Below, one piece after another: positions 1 to 6,320 of a DNA stretch of 10,329 nt. The stretch comes from Roseomonas sp. (lineage in GTDB: Bacteria > Pseudomonadota > Alphaproteobacteria > Acetobacterales > Acetobacteraceae): assembly GCA_020249415.1 (NCBI GenBank), contig JADCFR010000108.1, positions 1 through 10,329 of the forward strand. Reading direction: 5' to 3'. The notes beneath the pieces are model-generated. The model had not been told where the DNA came from, ran no database searches, and saw nothing but the letters and a program-made list of their open reading frames with translations. The stretch's first letter is position 1. Each line of letters begins with the position of its first letter. Made by a program: the position numbers and the translations under genes.

Positions 1-515
1 ATCATATCCAGCCCCATGGCGCCGACGCGCGGCATGTAATTGCGCATGATCGCGTAGCGGCCCTTCGGCATCCAGGGCATATCCTCGCGTTTGGCGAGTG
101 GATGAAAGCCAATCGGCGCAAAGCCTAGGCCCAGGGGGGCGGCGACTTCGCGCACCTCATCCAAATGCTGGAACAGCTCGGCGGAAACATCGTGCAGATT
201 GGGCAAGGCCGCGCCGGAAAGTTCAAACTGCCCGCCCGGTTCCAGGCTGACCGAGGCGGCACCGCGCTTCAGGCCAATCGGGTTGCCGCGATCGAGTATT
301 GGCTCCCATCCCTTCGCCATCAGCCCTTCCAGCATGGCGCGAATGCCCTGGGGTTCATAGGGCGGTGGCGCGTAATCCGTCAGGCGGAAGCCGAATTTTT
401 CATGCTCGGTGCCGATGCGCCAGGCGGATTTGGGCTTGCAGCCGGCAGCGAACCATTCCGCCATTTGGCGGGTGGAGGTGATGGGCGTGGGATCGGACTC
501 GCCGGGATTGGACAT
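1..515 (-). CDS. gshA: Glutamate-cysteine ligase, plant/alphaproteobacterial type (N-terminal part, runs off window)
   Basis: Joins glutamate and cysteine using ATP, the first step of glutathione synthesis in the cytoplasm. The 171 N-terminal residues visible carry GTEHEKFGF (about residues 36-44), the glutamate-binding/metal signature of the GCS2 family, and SLEPGGQFELSG, typical of plant-type enzymes. A third conserved stretch, KGRYAIMRNYMPRVG, lies near the window edge. Family members are usually about 450 residues, so roughly a third is present. The ATG at 515 is chosen because GGAAGG sits 5 bases upstream and an in-frame TGA lies at 555-557. It is 42 bases downstream of rsmE on the same strand, so the two are probably co-transcribed. 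The frame is intact to the window edge. Identification is by recognised family motifs. Confidence 0.95.
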   Translation of the reverse strand, partial: MSNPGESDPTPITSTRQMAEWFAAGCKPKSAWRIGTEHEKFGFRLTDYAPPPYEPQGIRAMLEGLMAKGWEPILDRGNPIGLKRGAASVSLEPGGQFELSGAALPNLHDVSAELFQHLDEVREVAAPLGLGFAPIGFHPLAKREDMPWMPKGRYAIMRNYMPRVGAMGLDM

Positions 516-557
516 CAAAACCTTCCAGGGGCGCCGCCGGGACGGCGCGAAACGTCA

Positions 558-1277
558 TCAGGACCAGTCACCCGCCAGGGCGGCAAGGATGGCAAGCCCC
601 GTAACCGCCGCCGTTTCCGCCCGCAGGATGCGGGGGCCAAGGCCGATGGTCTTAACAAAGGCGTAGCTTCGGGCGGCGTCAAGTTCGGCGCGGTCAAAGC
701 CACCTTCCGGGCCAATCAATAGCCCAAGCGGCAGGCGCTGCCCAGCAAGGGCATTTGGCAAGGGGTCCGCCCCGCTGCGCTCGGCGGCCATGAAGATCGG
801 CGTGCCATCCCAGGCGCCTAGCGCCGCGTGCAATGGCATGGCGGCGTGGATGACAGGCAGGCTTAATCTCTCACATTGCTCCGCCGCGCCGCGAGCAATC
901 GCCGCCAGCCGCGCCTGGTTCACCCGATCCGCGACAGACCGCCGCGTGAGAACGGGATGAATGGCGGCAACGCCCAATTCGGTCGCCTTTTCCACCAGCC
1001 ATTCCATGGCATCGCGCTTGAGCGCCGCCACCATCAGGCGAAGATCAGGCTCTGGCGCTGGTATGCGGCTTTGCGCTTCCAGCGCGATGCGGCAGCGATC
1101 CTTGTGCAGCGCCGTGATCCGCCCCGCCCATTCGCCATCCCGCGCATTGAAGACGGCCACGGCATCGCCCGCGCCACGGCGCAGCACGGCGCCCAGATGA
1201 TGCGCCTGGCCGGGCTCAGCCTCTATCTCAAGGCCGGCGGCGAGGTGGGTTTCAAGATGGAGGCGCGGGGTGGACAT
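558..1277 (-). CDS. rsmE: 16S rRNA (uracil-1498-N3)-methyltransferase RsmE
   Basis: SAM-dependent SPOUT-class enzyme that methylates U1498 of 16S rRNA. The 239-residue product matches the usual family length. The C-terminal knotted SPOUT domain shows IGPEGGF (188-194) and LGPRILRAETA (213-223), the SAM-binding signature of RsmE. EQCERLSLPVI (134-144) and the segment around KRDAMEWLVEKATELGV (88-104) are also typical. The N-terminal PUA-like domain is residues 1-70. The frame stays open upstream for another 190 codons, but that stretch is antisense to ubiA and ends at the ATG chosen here, where family homology begins. A purine-rich AAAGAGGG lies 13 bases upstream, somewhat far for a Shine-Dalgarno site. 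It starts 29 bases from divergent ubiA and is followed by gshA. Confidence 0.95.
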   Translation of the reverse strand: MSTPRLHLETHLAAGLEIEAEPGQAHHLGAVLRRGAGDAVAVFNARDGEWAGRITALHKDRCRIALEAQSRIPAPEPDLRLMVAALKRDAMEWLVEKATELGVAAIHPVLTRRSVADRVNQARLAAIARGAAEQCERLSLPVIHAAMPLHAALGAWDGTPIFMAAERSGADPLPNALAGQRLPLGLLIGPEGGFDRAELDAARSYAFVKTIGLGPRILRAETAAVTGLAILAALAGDWS

Positions 1278-1306
1278 GGCGGGGTTCCATCCCTCTTTAT
1301 AGCCCC
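1278..1306. promoter_or_regulatory. Very short divergent intergenic spacer between rsmE and ubiA
   Basis: Only 29 bases separate the two divergent start codons, too few for two complete sigma-70 promoters. Promoter elements for at least one gene must therefore lie inside the 5' coding region of the other. No convincing -35/-10 pair was identified by eye. There is no Shine-Dalgarno sequence in front of ubiA, so its message may be leaderless or nearly so; that is inference. Confidence 0.35.
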
Positions 1307-2206
1307 ATGAGTGGCCATACCGATATCCGCAGCGCCGGCTGGGTGGCGCGCCTGCCGCAGGCCTGGCGCCCCTATGCGTTGCTGATGCGCCTGGATCGGC
1401 CCATCGGGTCCTGGCTGCTGTTCCTGCCGGGGCTTTGGGCCTTCGCCATGGTGGCGCCGGACTGGCGGCAAGGGCTGTGGCTGTCCACCTTGTTCGGCCT
1501 AGGCGCGGTGCTGATGCGCGGCGCTGGCTGCGTGGTGAATGATCTGTGGGACCGCGAATTGGACCGGCAGGTGGAACGCACGGCGGGGCGGCCGCTGGCG
1601 TCCGGGGCGCTGCGGGCACGGCATGCCTTGGTGTTTCTGGCGCTTGTCTTGGCGGCGGCCTTGCTGATCCTGCTGCAATTGAACCGCGCGGCGCAGTGGT
1701 TGGGGGTGGCGTCTCTGCTGCCGGTGGTACTGTACCCGCTGGCCAAGCGCGTGACGGATTGGCCGCAAGCGGTGCTCGGGGTGATATTCTCCTGGGCCGC
1801 ACCCATGGGTTATGCGGCGGTGACGGGCGGGCTCGATCTGGCGGCACTCGCGCTCTGGGCCGCCGGGTTCTGCTGGATTTTGGGCTATGACACGATCTAT
1901 GCGCATCAGGACCGGGAAGATGATGCGCTGGTGGGGATCAGATCATCCGCGCTGCGCTTGGGGGACAAGACCAGGCCCTTCCTGATCCTTTGCTACGGGC
2001 TGACCATGGGGTTGCTGGCGCTGGCCGGGTGGCTGGCGGGGCTGGCGCCCTGGTATTTGCTGGGGCTTGCTTTGCCGGGCGCGATGTTGGCGCGGCAGGT
2101 GATGCAGCTTGATATCGCCAACCCGGCGCTTTGCCTTCGCCTGTTCAAGGCCAATCGCGATGTCGGGCTGGCGATTGCCGCGGCCTTGCTGTTGGGCCGG
2201 CTGTGA
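1307..2206 (+). CDS. ubiA: 4-hydroxybenzoate polyprenyltransferase UbiA
   Basis: Integral membrane enzyme that attaches the polyprenyl tail to 4-hydroxybenzoate in ubiquinone biosynthesis. The 299-residue product has the expected length. The first Asp-rich motif is N78-D79-x-x-D82-x-x-x-D86, followed by R91-x-x-x-R95-P96. The second is D195-TIYAHQ-D202-x-x-D205-D206, and both are used to bind Mg2+-diphosphate. Several hydrophobic helices are visible, for example about residues 36-50, 107-125, 155-173, 178-194, 225-246 and 286-297. FKANRDVG near the C-terminus is also typical. It diverges from rsmE, and its stop overlaps the GTG start of the next methyltransferase by 4 bases, implying translational coupling. 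No Shine-Dalgarno site precedes the ATG; the next in-frame ATG would remove conserved N-terminal sequence. Confidence 0.95.
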   Translation: MSGHTDIRSAGWVARLPQAWRPYALLMRLDRPIGSWLLFLPGLWAFAMVAPDWRQGLWLSTLFGLGAVLMRGAGCVVNDLWDRELDRQVERTAGRPLASGALRARHALVFLALVLAAALLILLQLNRAAQWLGVASLLPVVLYPLAKRVTDWPQAVLGVIFSWAAPMGYAAVTGGLDLAALALWAAGFCWILGYDTIYAHQDREDDALVGIRSSALRLGDKTRPFLILCYGLTMGLLALAGWLAGLAPWYLLGLALPGAMLARQVMQLDIANPALCLRLFKANRDVGLAIAAALLLGRL

Positions 2207-2844
2207 CGGCAGAAGAATTCGTCGCGGCGCAAACGGTGGTGTCTCGCGCGCCCTTGGTGCCGGAAATCGCTTTGCATTTGGCGAGCGAGATCACGCCGAT
2301 CTGGCAAGCGACCGAGGCTTGGCTCGCCGAACAAAACATTGAACCACCCTTCTGGGCCTTTGCCTGGCCGGGCGGGCAGGCTTTGGCGCGGGCGGTCTTG
2401 GATCAACCAAAGCTGGTTGCCGGGAAACGCGTGCTGGATTTCGCCGCCGGCTGCGGCATTGCCGCCATTGCCGCAGCGCAGGCCGGCGCGGTGTTGGTAG
2501 AGGCTGCCGAGATTGACCCTTTGGCGCTGGCCGCCGCGCGGCTAAATGCGGCCTTGAATGGCGTGGCGGTGGCAACCCCGCCCGGCGATGTGGTGGGTGC
2601 GCCCTGCCGCTGGGATGTGATTTTCGCGGGTGACGTCTGCTACGAAGCGCCGATGACCATGCATATCCTGCCCTGGCTGCGTGGCCTGGTGGCGGCGGGG
2701 GCCGAGGTGCTGATTGCCGATCCTGGCCGCGCCTATTTGCCGAAAGCGGGGCTTGATCCCATCGCGCGCTACAGCGTGCCGACCACGCGCGAATTGGAAG
2801 ATCGTGAGCTGCGCGAGGTGACGATCCATCGCTTGCTGGCGTGA
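2203..2844 (+). CDS. Class I SAM-dependent methyltransferase, ETF-beta lysine methyltransferase (METTL20/ETFBKMT)-like
   Basis: Seven-beta-strand methyltransferase of 213 residues. Visible landmarks are PPFWAFAWPGGQALAR (48-63), motif I VLDFAAGCGI (77-86), an acidic residue after beta-2 (E103), and GDVCYE (143-148) at the DxxY-like position of the protein-lysine methyltransferase group. This pattern matches the bacterial relatives of mitochondrial METTL20, which methylates the beta subunit of electron-transfer flavoprotein. The substrate here is inferred and not shown by the sequence. The GTG at 2203 is chosen because its GTGA overlaps the ubiA stop and the conserved N-terminus begins here. 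An upstream in-frame ATG at 2131 lies inside ubiA and adds no family-like sequence. Overlap with ubiA suggests one transcript and coordinated control with quinone synthesis. Older annotation may call such proteins nicotinamide N-methyltransferase-like or L11 methyltransferase-like. Confidence 0.8.
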   Translation: MTAEEFVAAQTVVSRAPLVPEIALHLASEITPIWQATEAWLAEQNIEPPFWAFAWPGGQALARAVLDQPKLVAGKRVLDFAAGCGIAAIAAAQAGAVLVEAAEIDPLALAAARLNAALNGVAVATPPGDVVGAPCRWDVIFAGDVCYEAPMTMHILPWLRGLVAAGAEVLIADPGRAYLPKAGLDPIARYSVPTTRELEDRELREVTIHRLLA

Positions 2845-2892
2845 TGCGCTTGCCGTTTATGCCGCTATCAGTGCAGGCTTGATCCAAAATGC

Positions 2893-2898
2893 AGGAGG
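2893..2898 (+). promoter_or_regulatory. Strong Shine-Dalgarno site of the sulfurtransferase gene
   Basis: AGGAGG ends 5 bases before the ATG at 2904. It decides the start: an in-frame ATG at 2889 would place the ribosome-binding site inside the coding region and leave nothing comparable upstream. Confidence 0.8.
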
Positions 2899-2903
2899 AC
2901 CCC

Positions 2904-3779
2904 ATGGCCGCTTACACCCACCCGGACGCGATTGTCAGTACCGCATGGCTTGCGGCCAATCTCGGCGACCCAAACCTTCGTATCTTCGATTGCACCACCT
3001 ATCTTTTGTACGAGTCCGGCACTGGCCGCCCCTATACGATCAAAAGCGGGCGAGAAGATTACGATGCCGGCCATATCCCCGGCGCCGGTTTTCTTGATCT
3101 GCAGGGCGAGCTTTCTGATCGTTCAAGCCGTTTCAACTTCACCATGCCGGCGCCTGATGATCTGGCAGCGCGCTTGGCAGCGCGCGGCATTGGGGATGGC
3201 ACGCGTGTGGTGCTGTATTCCCGCAAAGCCCCGCAATGGGCGACGCGGGTTTGGTGGATGATGCGCGCGATTGGCTTTGACAATGCCGCGATATTGGATG
3301 GCGGGATTGATGCCTGGGTGGCAGAAGGCCGCGCCATTGCCATTGGTGAAACCCGTTATGCCCCCGCAACTCTACGTGCCAAGCCGCGGCCCGGTTTGTT
3401 TGTCGGGCGCGATGAAATGCTGGCGGCGATTGGTGATGGCGGCACATGTTCCATCAATGCGCTGGCGCCTGATCTGCATAGCGGGGAGAACCCGCGCTAT
3501 GGGCGGCCGGGGCGCATTCCTGGCAGCGTCAATCTGCCGGCGGCATCCTTGTTTGAAGCGGGCAGCTTCAAGCTCAAGACGCCGGACCAGGTGGCCGCGG
3601 CCTTTGCCGCGATTGGCGCGGATAAGGCCAAGCGCAAGCTTATCTATTGCGGTGGCGGCATTGCCGCGACACTCGACGCCTTTCTGCTGCATCAGCTGGG
3701 GCATGAGGATATCGCGGTTTATGATGCCTCCATGAATGAATGGGCGAAGGATGACAGCCTGCCGATGGAGGTGGGGTAA
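2904..3779 (+). CDS. Two-domain rhodanese-like sulfurtransferase (thiosulfate/3-mercaptopyruvate type)
   Basis: Transfers sulfane sulfur from a donor such as thiosulfate or 3-mercaptopyruvate to a thiophilic acceptor. The 291-residue protein has two tandem rhodanese domains (about 10-145 and 165-288). The N-terminal domain is inactive-looking: its loop reads YSRKAPQ (105-111), with no cysteine. The C-terminal loop is C249-GGGIAA, and YDASMNEW (273-280) is the usual C-terminal family signature. The Gly-rich loop resembles mercaptopyruvate more than thiosulfate sulfurtransferases, but substrate cannot be assigned from this alone. No signal peptide is seen, so it is probably cytoplasmic. It lies 59 bases after the methyltransferase stop and may extend that transcript. 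Its TAA is followed after only two bases by a duplicated piece of the cytochrome gene. Confidence 0.9.
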   Translation: MAAYTHPDAIVSTAWLAANLGDPNLRIFDCTTYLLYESGTGRPYTIKSGREDYDAGHIPGAGFLDLQGELSDRSSRFNFTMPAPDDLAARLAARGIGDGTRVVLYSRKAPQWATRVWWMMRAIGFDNAAILDGGIDAWVAEGRAIAIGETRYAPATLRAKPRPGLFVGRDEMLAAIGDGGTCSINALAPDLHSGENPRYGRPGRIPGSVNLPAASLFEAGSFKLKTPDQVAAAFAAIGADKAKRKLIYCGGGIAATLDAFLLHQLGHEDIAVYDASMNEWAKDDSLPMEVG

Positions 3780-3781
3780 GG

Positions 3782-3859
3782 CTACCTTGTCGCCTGCTCC
3801 AAAAACCGCAGCAGCGCGGCCAAATCCTCGGCATTATCCACGCGTTGTACCGGCATTTT
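3782..3859. repeat. 78-bp perfect direct repeat, left copy
   Basis: Begins CTACCTTGTCGCC and ends CGGCATTTT. It is in the same orientation as the right copy, offset by 2726 bases. Its left edge is exactly the stop codon of the cytochrome reading frame and lies two bases after the sulfurtransferase stop. Flanks differ on both sides (G at 3781 against T at 6507; divergence from 3863 on). Confidence 0.97.
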
Positions 3860-3862
3860 TGT
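3782..3862 (-). pseudogene. Orphan 3'-end fragment of the WD40-cytochrome c gene
   Basis: On the minus strand this encodes the last residues of the cytochrome domain, from Thr393 through KMPVQRVDNAEDLAAL and on to the TAG stop, with no upstream part of the gene. It is identical to the intact gene end at 6508-6585 over 78 bases. One further base is mismatched (T at 3860, C at 6586; synonymous ACA/ACG) followed by two more matches, after which similarity stops. It has no start codon or ribosome-binding site and cannot make a useful product. Its lack of decay implies recent duplication or ongoing conversion with the intact copy. Confidence 0.85.
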
Positions 3863-3867
3863 CAACA

Positions 3868-4308
3868 TCACACTGGATTGGCTGCCAAAAACAATGCTTG
3901 CGAAAGCGCTTCAAAGAAGCGCTGAAACGGCTCCGGGTCCGAGAGAGCGACTTGGTTGATTTGTCCTGAAACACGCACCACAGTTTGTCGCGGTGAAATC
4001 TGGCGAAGACTGATGGTCAAACGAATCAGATTGCTGCCGTAACGCGTGGCGCTGACAGTGCCAAGGACCGCATCCGCGCGATCAACCACGAAGCCAAGGT
4101 CCTGCAGCGCGGCGATCGTTGCTTGAAAGACGCGTCCTTGATCACCTGTATCAAAGCTTCGCGTGGAAATTGCCCGTTGCGCCGCTTGGGTGTTTGAACT
4201 TGCCAATACCTGTTGCCGACTATCCATCTGGCACCCCGCTATGAGCGGCGCCACGGCTGCCAATAGCAGGACGCACAGTATCTTTGGGCGAATAAATTTA
4301 GATGTCAT
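3868..4308 (-). CDS. Small predicted lipoprotein, LQD-motif paralogue (last gene of operon)
   Basis: Family not recognised. The 146-residue protein has a basic N-terminus, a hydrophobic stretch and lipobox I-A-G-C26, so it should be lipidated and anchored in the envelope. The mature part shows AISTRSFDT (46-54), ALQDLGFVV (67-75), LGTVSATR (82-89), a beta-rich segment (95-117) and a final amphipathic stretch FQRFFEALSQALFLA (128-142). These elements recur in three other genes of the operon in the same order. The alternation of one helix with beta strands recalls small envelope domains such as DUF3568, but that is only a resemblance. The start overlaps the upstream gene by 11 bases, implying coupled translation. 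Its stop lies 5 bases from the orphan cytochrome fragment. Near its 3' end is a 7-bp perfect inverted repeat (3905-3911/3917-3923). Confidence 0.8.
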   Translation of the reverse strand: MTSKFIRPKILCVLLLAAVAPLIAGCQMDSRQQVLASSNTQAAQRAISTRSFDTGDQGRVFQATIAALQDLGFVVDRADAVLGTVSATRYGSNLIRLTISLRQISPRQTVVRVSGQINQVALSDPEPFQRFFEALSQALFLAANPV

Positions 4309-4756
4309 GGGCCGTCAGGAACACCGATTGAGAGAGCTTATCGAAAAACTCGCGGTAAAGTAGCGCATCTGTTCGTGTCTCCGGCATGAAGTTTGCGACT
4401 TGCGGTGGCGTCGGGAATTGAAAGGTCGCGCGCGCAATGCTTGACGCCTGGTCCGGCACGCGACGTATCACGATCTGAACCCTGACAGGTATAGGTGTTG
4501 CCTTTGATCCGACGACCACCCCGAATTCCTCACGCGATTCGGTCACCGTATATCCCATATCCTGCAAGACACCGATGGAAGCTTGCATCAGCAGCCTGGT
4601 ATTCACGGTATCGAAGCGGCGGGACTGAATGGCGCGCAGATTGCTAACCGACTCAGTCGGCGCCAGCGCTGCTGCGTGCCTTTCGCCCTGGGGGCCGCAA
4701 CCAGTGCCCCCAAGGCCGATCAGAAGAATGGCGCAGATGATGCCAACCAACTTCAT
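4298..4756 (-). CDS. Small predicted lipoprotein, LQD-motif paralogue (fourth in operon)
   Basis: A 152-residue protein with no recognised name. It has a hydrophobic leader and candidate lipid-attachment Cys20 in GGTGC. The -3 residue is Gly rather than Leu/Val/Ile, so the lipobox is weak; the clear lipoboxes of its paralogues support lipidation. Shared elements are LRAIQSRRFDT (40-50), VLQDMGYTV (63-71), FGVVVGSK (78-85) and REFFDKLSQSVFLT (135-148). It differs by an insertion with PTPPQVANFMPETR (115-128). The start follows the previous stop by 5 bases and no strong Shine-Dalgarno site is seen, so translation probably depends on the upstream gene. Its stop lies inside the next gene's start region. 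Confidence 0.8.
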   Translation of the reverse strand: MKLVGIICAILLIGLGGTGCGPQGERHAAALAPTESVSNLRAIQSRRFDTVNTRLLMQASIGVLQDMGYTVTESREEFGVVVGSKATPIPVRVQIVIRRVPDQASSIARATFQFPTPPQVANFMPETRTDALLYREFFDKLSQSVFLTAHDI

Positions 4757-4761
4757 GATGT

Positions 4762-5190
4762 TCAGAAGCTACTGGACCGATAGGAGAAATCGCGCACCAA
4801 ACGCCGTTCATCAAAGCGGATCACGACGGTGAGGGTGCGTTGCGATGTGCGTGCGACACCGGAATTACCGCTGACGCCGGCTATGAGTGGAATACCTGCT
4901 CCTCCACCGCTGGCCGAATATACACGGTCGCTGGACACGCGATCATAAACCCATGTCTCGCGGCGCCGCTCATCCGTGGTGACGATATTCGGGGAACCCA
5001 GAATAGACGCAACTTCGTCACCGCTCATGCCGACACGAATGTCACGCTGCACGGTGCCAACGGTCAAACGGCTGCCAGCCTCGCTCGCCGCGGCAACTTC
5101 AGCAGCCTGCTGGGATGGTGATTGGCACCCTAACAATGCGGCGCTGAAGCCACATACCAAAAGAAAGGAAGTCTTCTTGATTGATGCCAC
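4762..5190 (-). CDS. Predicted lipoprotein with SmpA/OmlA (BamE-like) domain (third in operon)
   Basis: A 142-residue protein with a classic lipoprotein leader ending L-L-G-C22. The mature region carries VGTVQRDIRVGMSGDEV (44-60), ASILGSPNIV and ETWVYD (78-83), then beta strands to the C-terminus (TLTVVIRF, DFSYRS). The GMS..EV...LG.P...W.Y pattern is that of SmpA/OmlA folds, whose best-known member is the outer-membrane assembly factor BamE. It is probably not the housekeeping BamE, given its neighbours and the Gly/Ser-rich insert at 93-114. I chose the GTG at 5190 because GGAAAGGG lies upstream at reasonable spacing and yields a compact signal peptide. An ATG at 5214, directly after the previous stop, would add 8 residues and has no ribosome-binding site. 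Unlike its four neighbours it lacks the LQD motif. Confidence 0.75.
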   Translation of the reverse strand: MASIKKTSFLLVCGFSAALLGCQSPSQQAAEVAAASEAGSRLTVGTVQRDIRVGMSGDEVASILGSPNIVTTDERRRETWVYDRVSSDRVYSASGGGAGIPLIAGVSGNSGVARTSQRTLTVVIRFDERRLVRDFSYRSSSF

Positions 5191-5214
5191 GAGATCTAAC
5201 CCTTTCCAAAACAT

Positions 5215-5754
5215 TCAAGGACGCGCTGGCGGCGGTTCGCCGGACGCGGCGGGAGCAACTGGCGCCTGCCTTTGCCCTGGCAAGCGTTCGGCAGCAGGGC
5301 GCGGCGCGGCGGGGCCTGATCCATCAGGTGGTGCGGCCATCAGGGTGCGCGCCATCGTATTGCCAAGCGGAACAAAGAAATTGGACTGATAGAAATTGGG
5401 ATCATCCACCTGTGTTTCCCGGCCTACCCCCAGAACACTCGCGTTGGCGCGAACGGTGGATTGGTTACGCCCCCTTTCTTCCACGGTTGCGGCCAAACGT
5501 AACCCCGTGAGCCTGGTTGCGGAAATGGTGCCTGTATCGGCATCAGCACGGGTGATGCGATACCCCAGATCCTGCAAAGTGGCGACCACACCACGCGCGG
5601 TCGTCTGACGATCAGCATCGACAATCCGCGTCTGCATGGCGCGAAGTTCGGTGGCTGGTTTTGTGCTGGGCACGAAGGGATCGGCGGCTTGTTGCGGCGC
5701 GCAGGCGGCAAGTGCCAGAAGCGCAGCCAAAGCGGCGAATGAGGGCGTCCTCAT
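5215..5754 (-). CDS. Predicted lipoprotein, LQD-motif paralogue with Pro/Ala-rich tail (second in operon)
   Basis: A 179-residue protein of unrecognised family with lipobox L-A-A-C18. Shared elements are LRAMQTRIVDA (37-47), TLQDLGYRI (59-67), TGTISATR (74-81) and NFYQSNFFVPL (120-130), so it is clearly related to the first, fourth and fifth genes. It lacks part of the FDT motif (IVDAD instead). A low-complexity tail rich in Pro and Ala (about 141-179) is unique to this member and could reach across or into the cell wall; that is inference. Its ATG overlaps the stop of the preceding gene by 4 bases (ATGA). This gene looks GC-richer than the two at the end of the operon. Confidence 0.8.
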   Translation of the reverse strand: MRTPSFAALAALLALAACAPQQAADPFVPSTKPATELRAMQTRIVDADRQTTARGVVATLQDLGYRITRADADTGTISATRLTGLRLAATVEERGRNQSTVRANASVLGVGRETQVDDPNFYQSNFFVPLGNTMARTLMAAPPDGSGPAAPRPAAERLPGQRQAPVAPAASGEPPPARP

Positions 5755-6320
5755 GCTCTGATCCCCCGGCTTGCCAGGCCTTTGCGTACCTGTTCAAAGA
5801 ACCCCGAGCTGAATTCCGGCGCAGTGAGCCGTTCCGCCCTGGCAAGACCCTGAGTATTGATGACGATTCGCTCAAAGCTCACGCGCATTTGGACTGCGCC
5901 TTCCGACCTTAGGGGCAGGGTGGTCAGCGTTACGCGGATGAGTTGATCCTTATCCCAAACGGGATTGTAGCGCACCCCCAGGAGCGCCAAACCGACCGTC
6001 ACGGCAATTTGCCCGGCGACTTGGCCGGCTTCTGTGGCGTCGCGATCCTTGGCACCGGCAAGAACACCCAGACGAGGCGCGCTTTCTTCTATGGTGAAGC
6101 CGAGATCCTGGAGCACGGCAGTCGCCTCTACCAGCAGGGTCGTCTCATCCCGCAGGGCGAAGCGCGCGGTTTCGCGTTCGCGTATTTGTGCTGCGTTGGC
6201 TGGGGGGGCGCCAGCCACCATGGCGTATTCGTTGGCCCAATTGGTGTTTTGCTGACACCCGGCCAAAAATAACCCCAGCCCCAGCGCTAGACTGATCTGC
6301 GGCAATTGACGAACGGTCAC
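5751..6320 (-). CDS. Predicted lipoprotein, LQD-motif paralogue (first gene of operon)
   Basis: A 189-residue protein of unrecognised family. The leader is short and hydrophobic with lipobox L-A-G-C22. Shared elements are RERETARFALRDE (47-59), VLQDLGFTI (69-77), LGVLAGAK (84-91) and FSSGFFEQVRKGLAS (170-184). It is the longest conserved version, with an extra hydrophobic insertion around 101-117 and a long beta-rich segment (125-156). The frame continues upstream to 6560, into the 78-bp repeat, but the GTG at 6320 is selected because GGGAGGTG lies just before it and the signal peptide starts there. It has the best ribosome-binding site of the operon and is the likely first cistron; the other four follow with overlaps or short gaps. 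Confidence 0.8.
   Translation of the reverse strand: MTVRQLPQISLALGLGLFLAGCQQNTNWANEYAMVAGAPPANAAQIRERETARFALRDETTLLVEATAVLQDLGFTIEESAPRLGVLAGAKDRDATEAGQVAGQIAVTVGLALLGVRYNPVWDKDQLIRVTLTTLPLRSEGAVQMRVSFERIVINTQGLARAERLTAPEFSSGFFEQVRKGLASRGIRA

Noticed and set aside
165..722. 185-codon plus-strand frame across gshA and the rsmE end
   Set aside because: Antisense to two recognised genes and compositionally biased; no start signal.
1278..1847. Upstream extension of rsmE as a 429-residue protein
   Set aside because: The extra residues are antisense to ubiA, Pro/Arg-rich and low in complexity. RsmE homology and normal length begin at 1277.
3905..3923. Perfect 7-bp hairpin AGCGCTT / AAGCGCT as a terminator for the sulfurtransferase
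   Set aside because: It lies inside the lipoprotein coding region encoding the FFEAL stretch and has no T-run on either strand.
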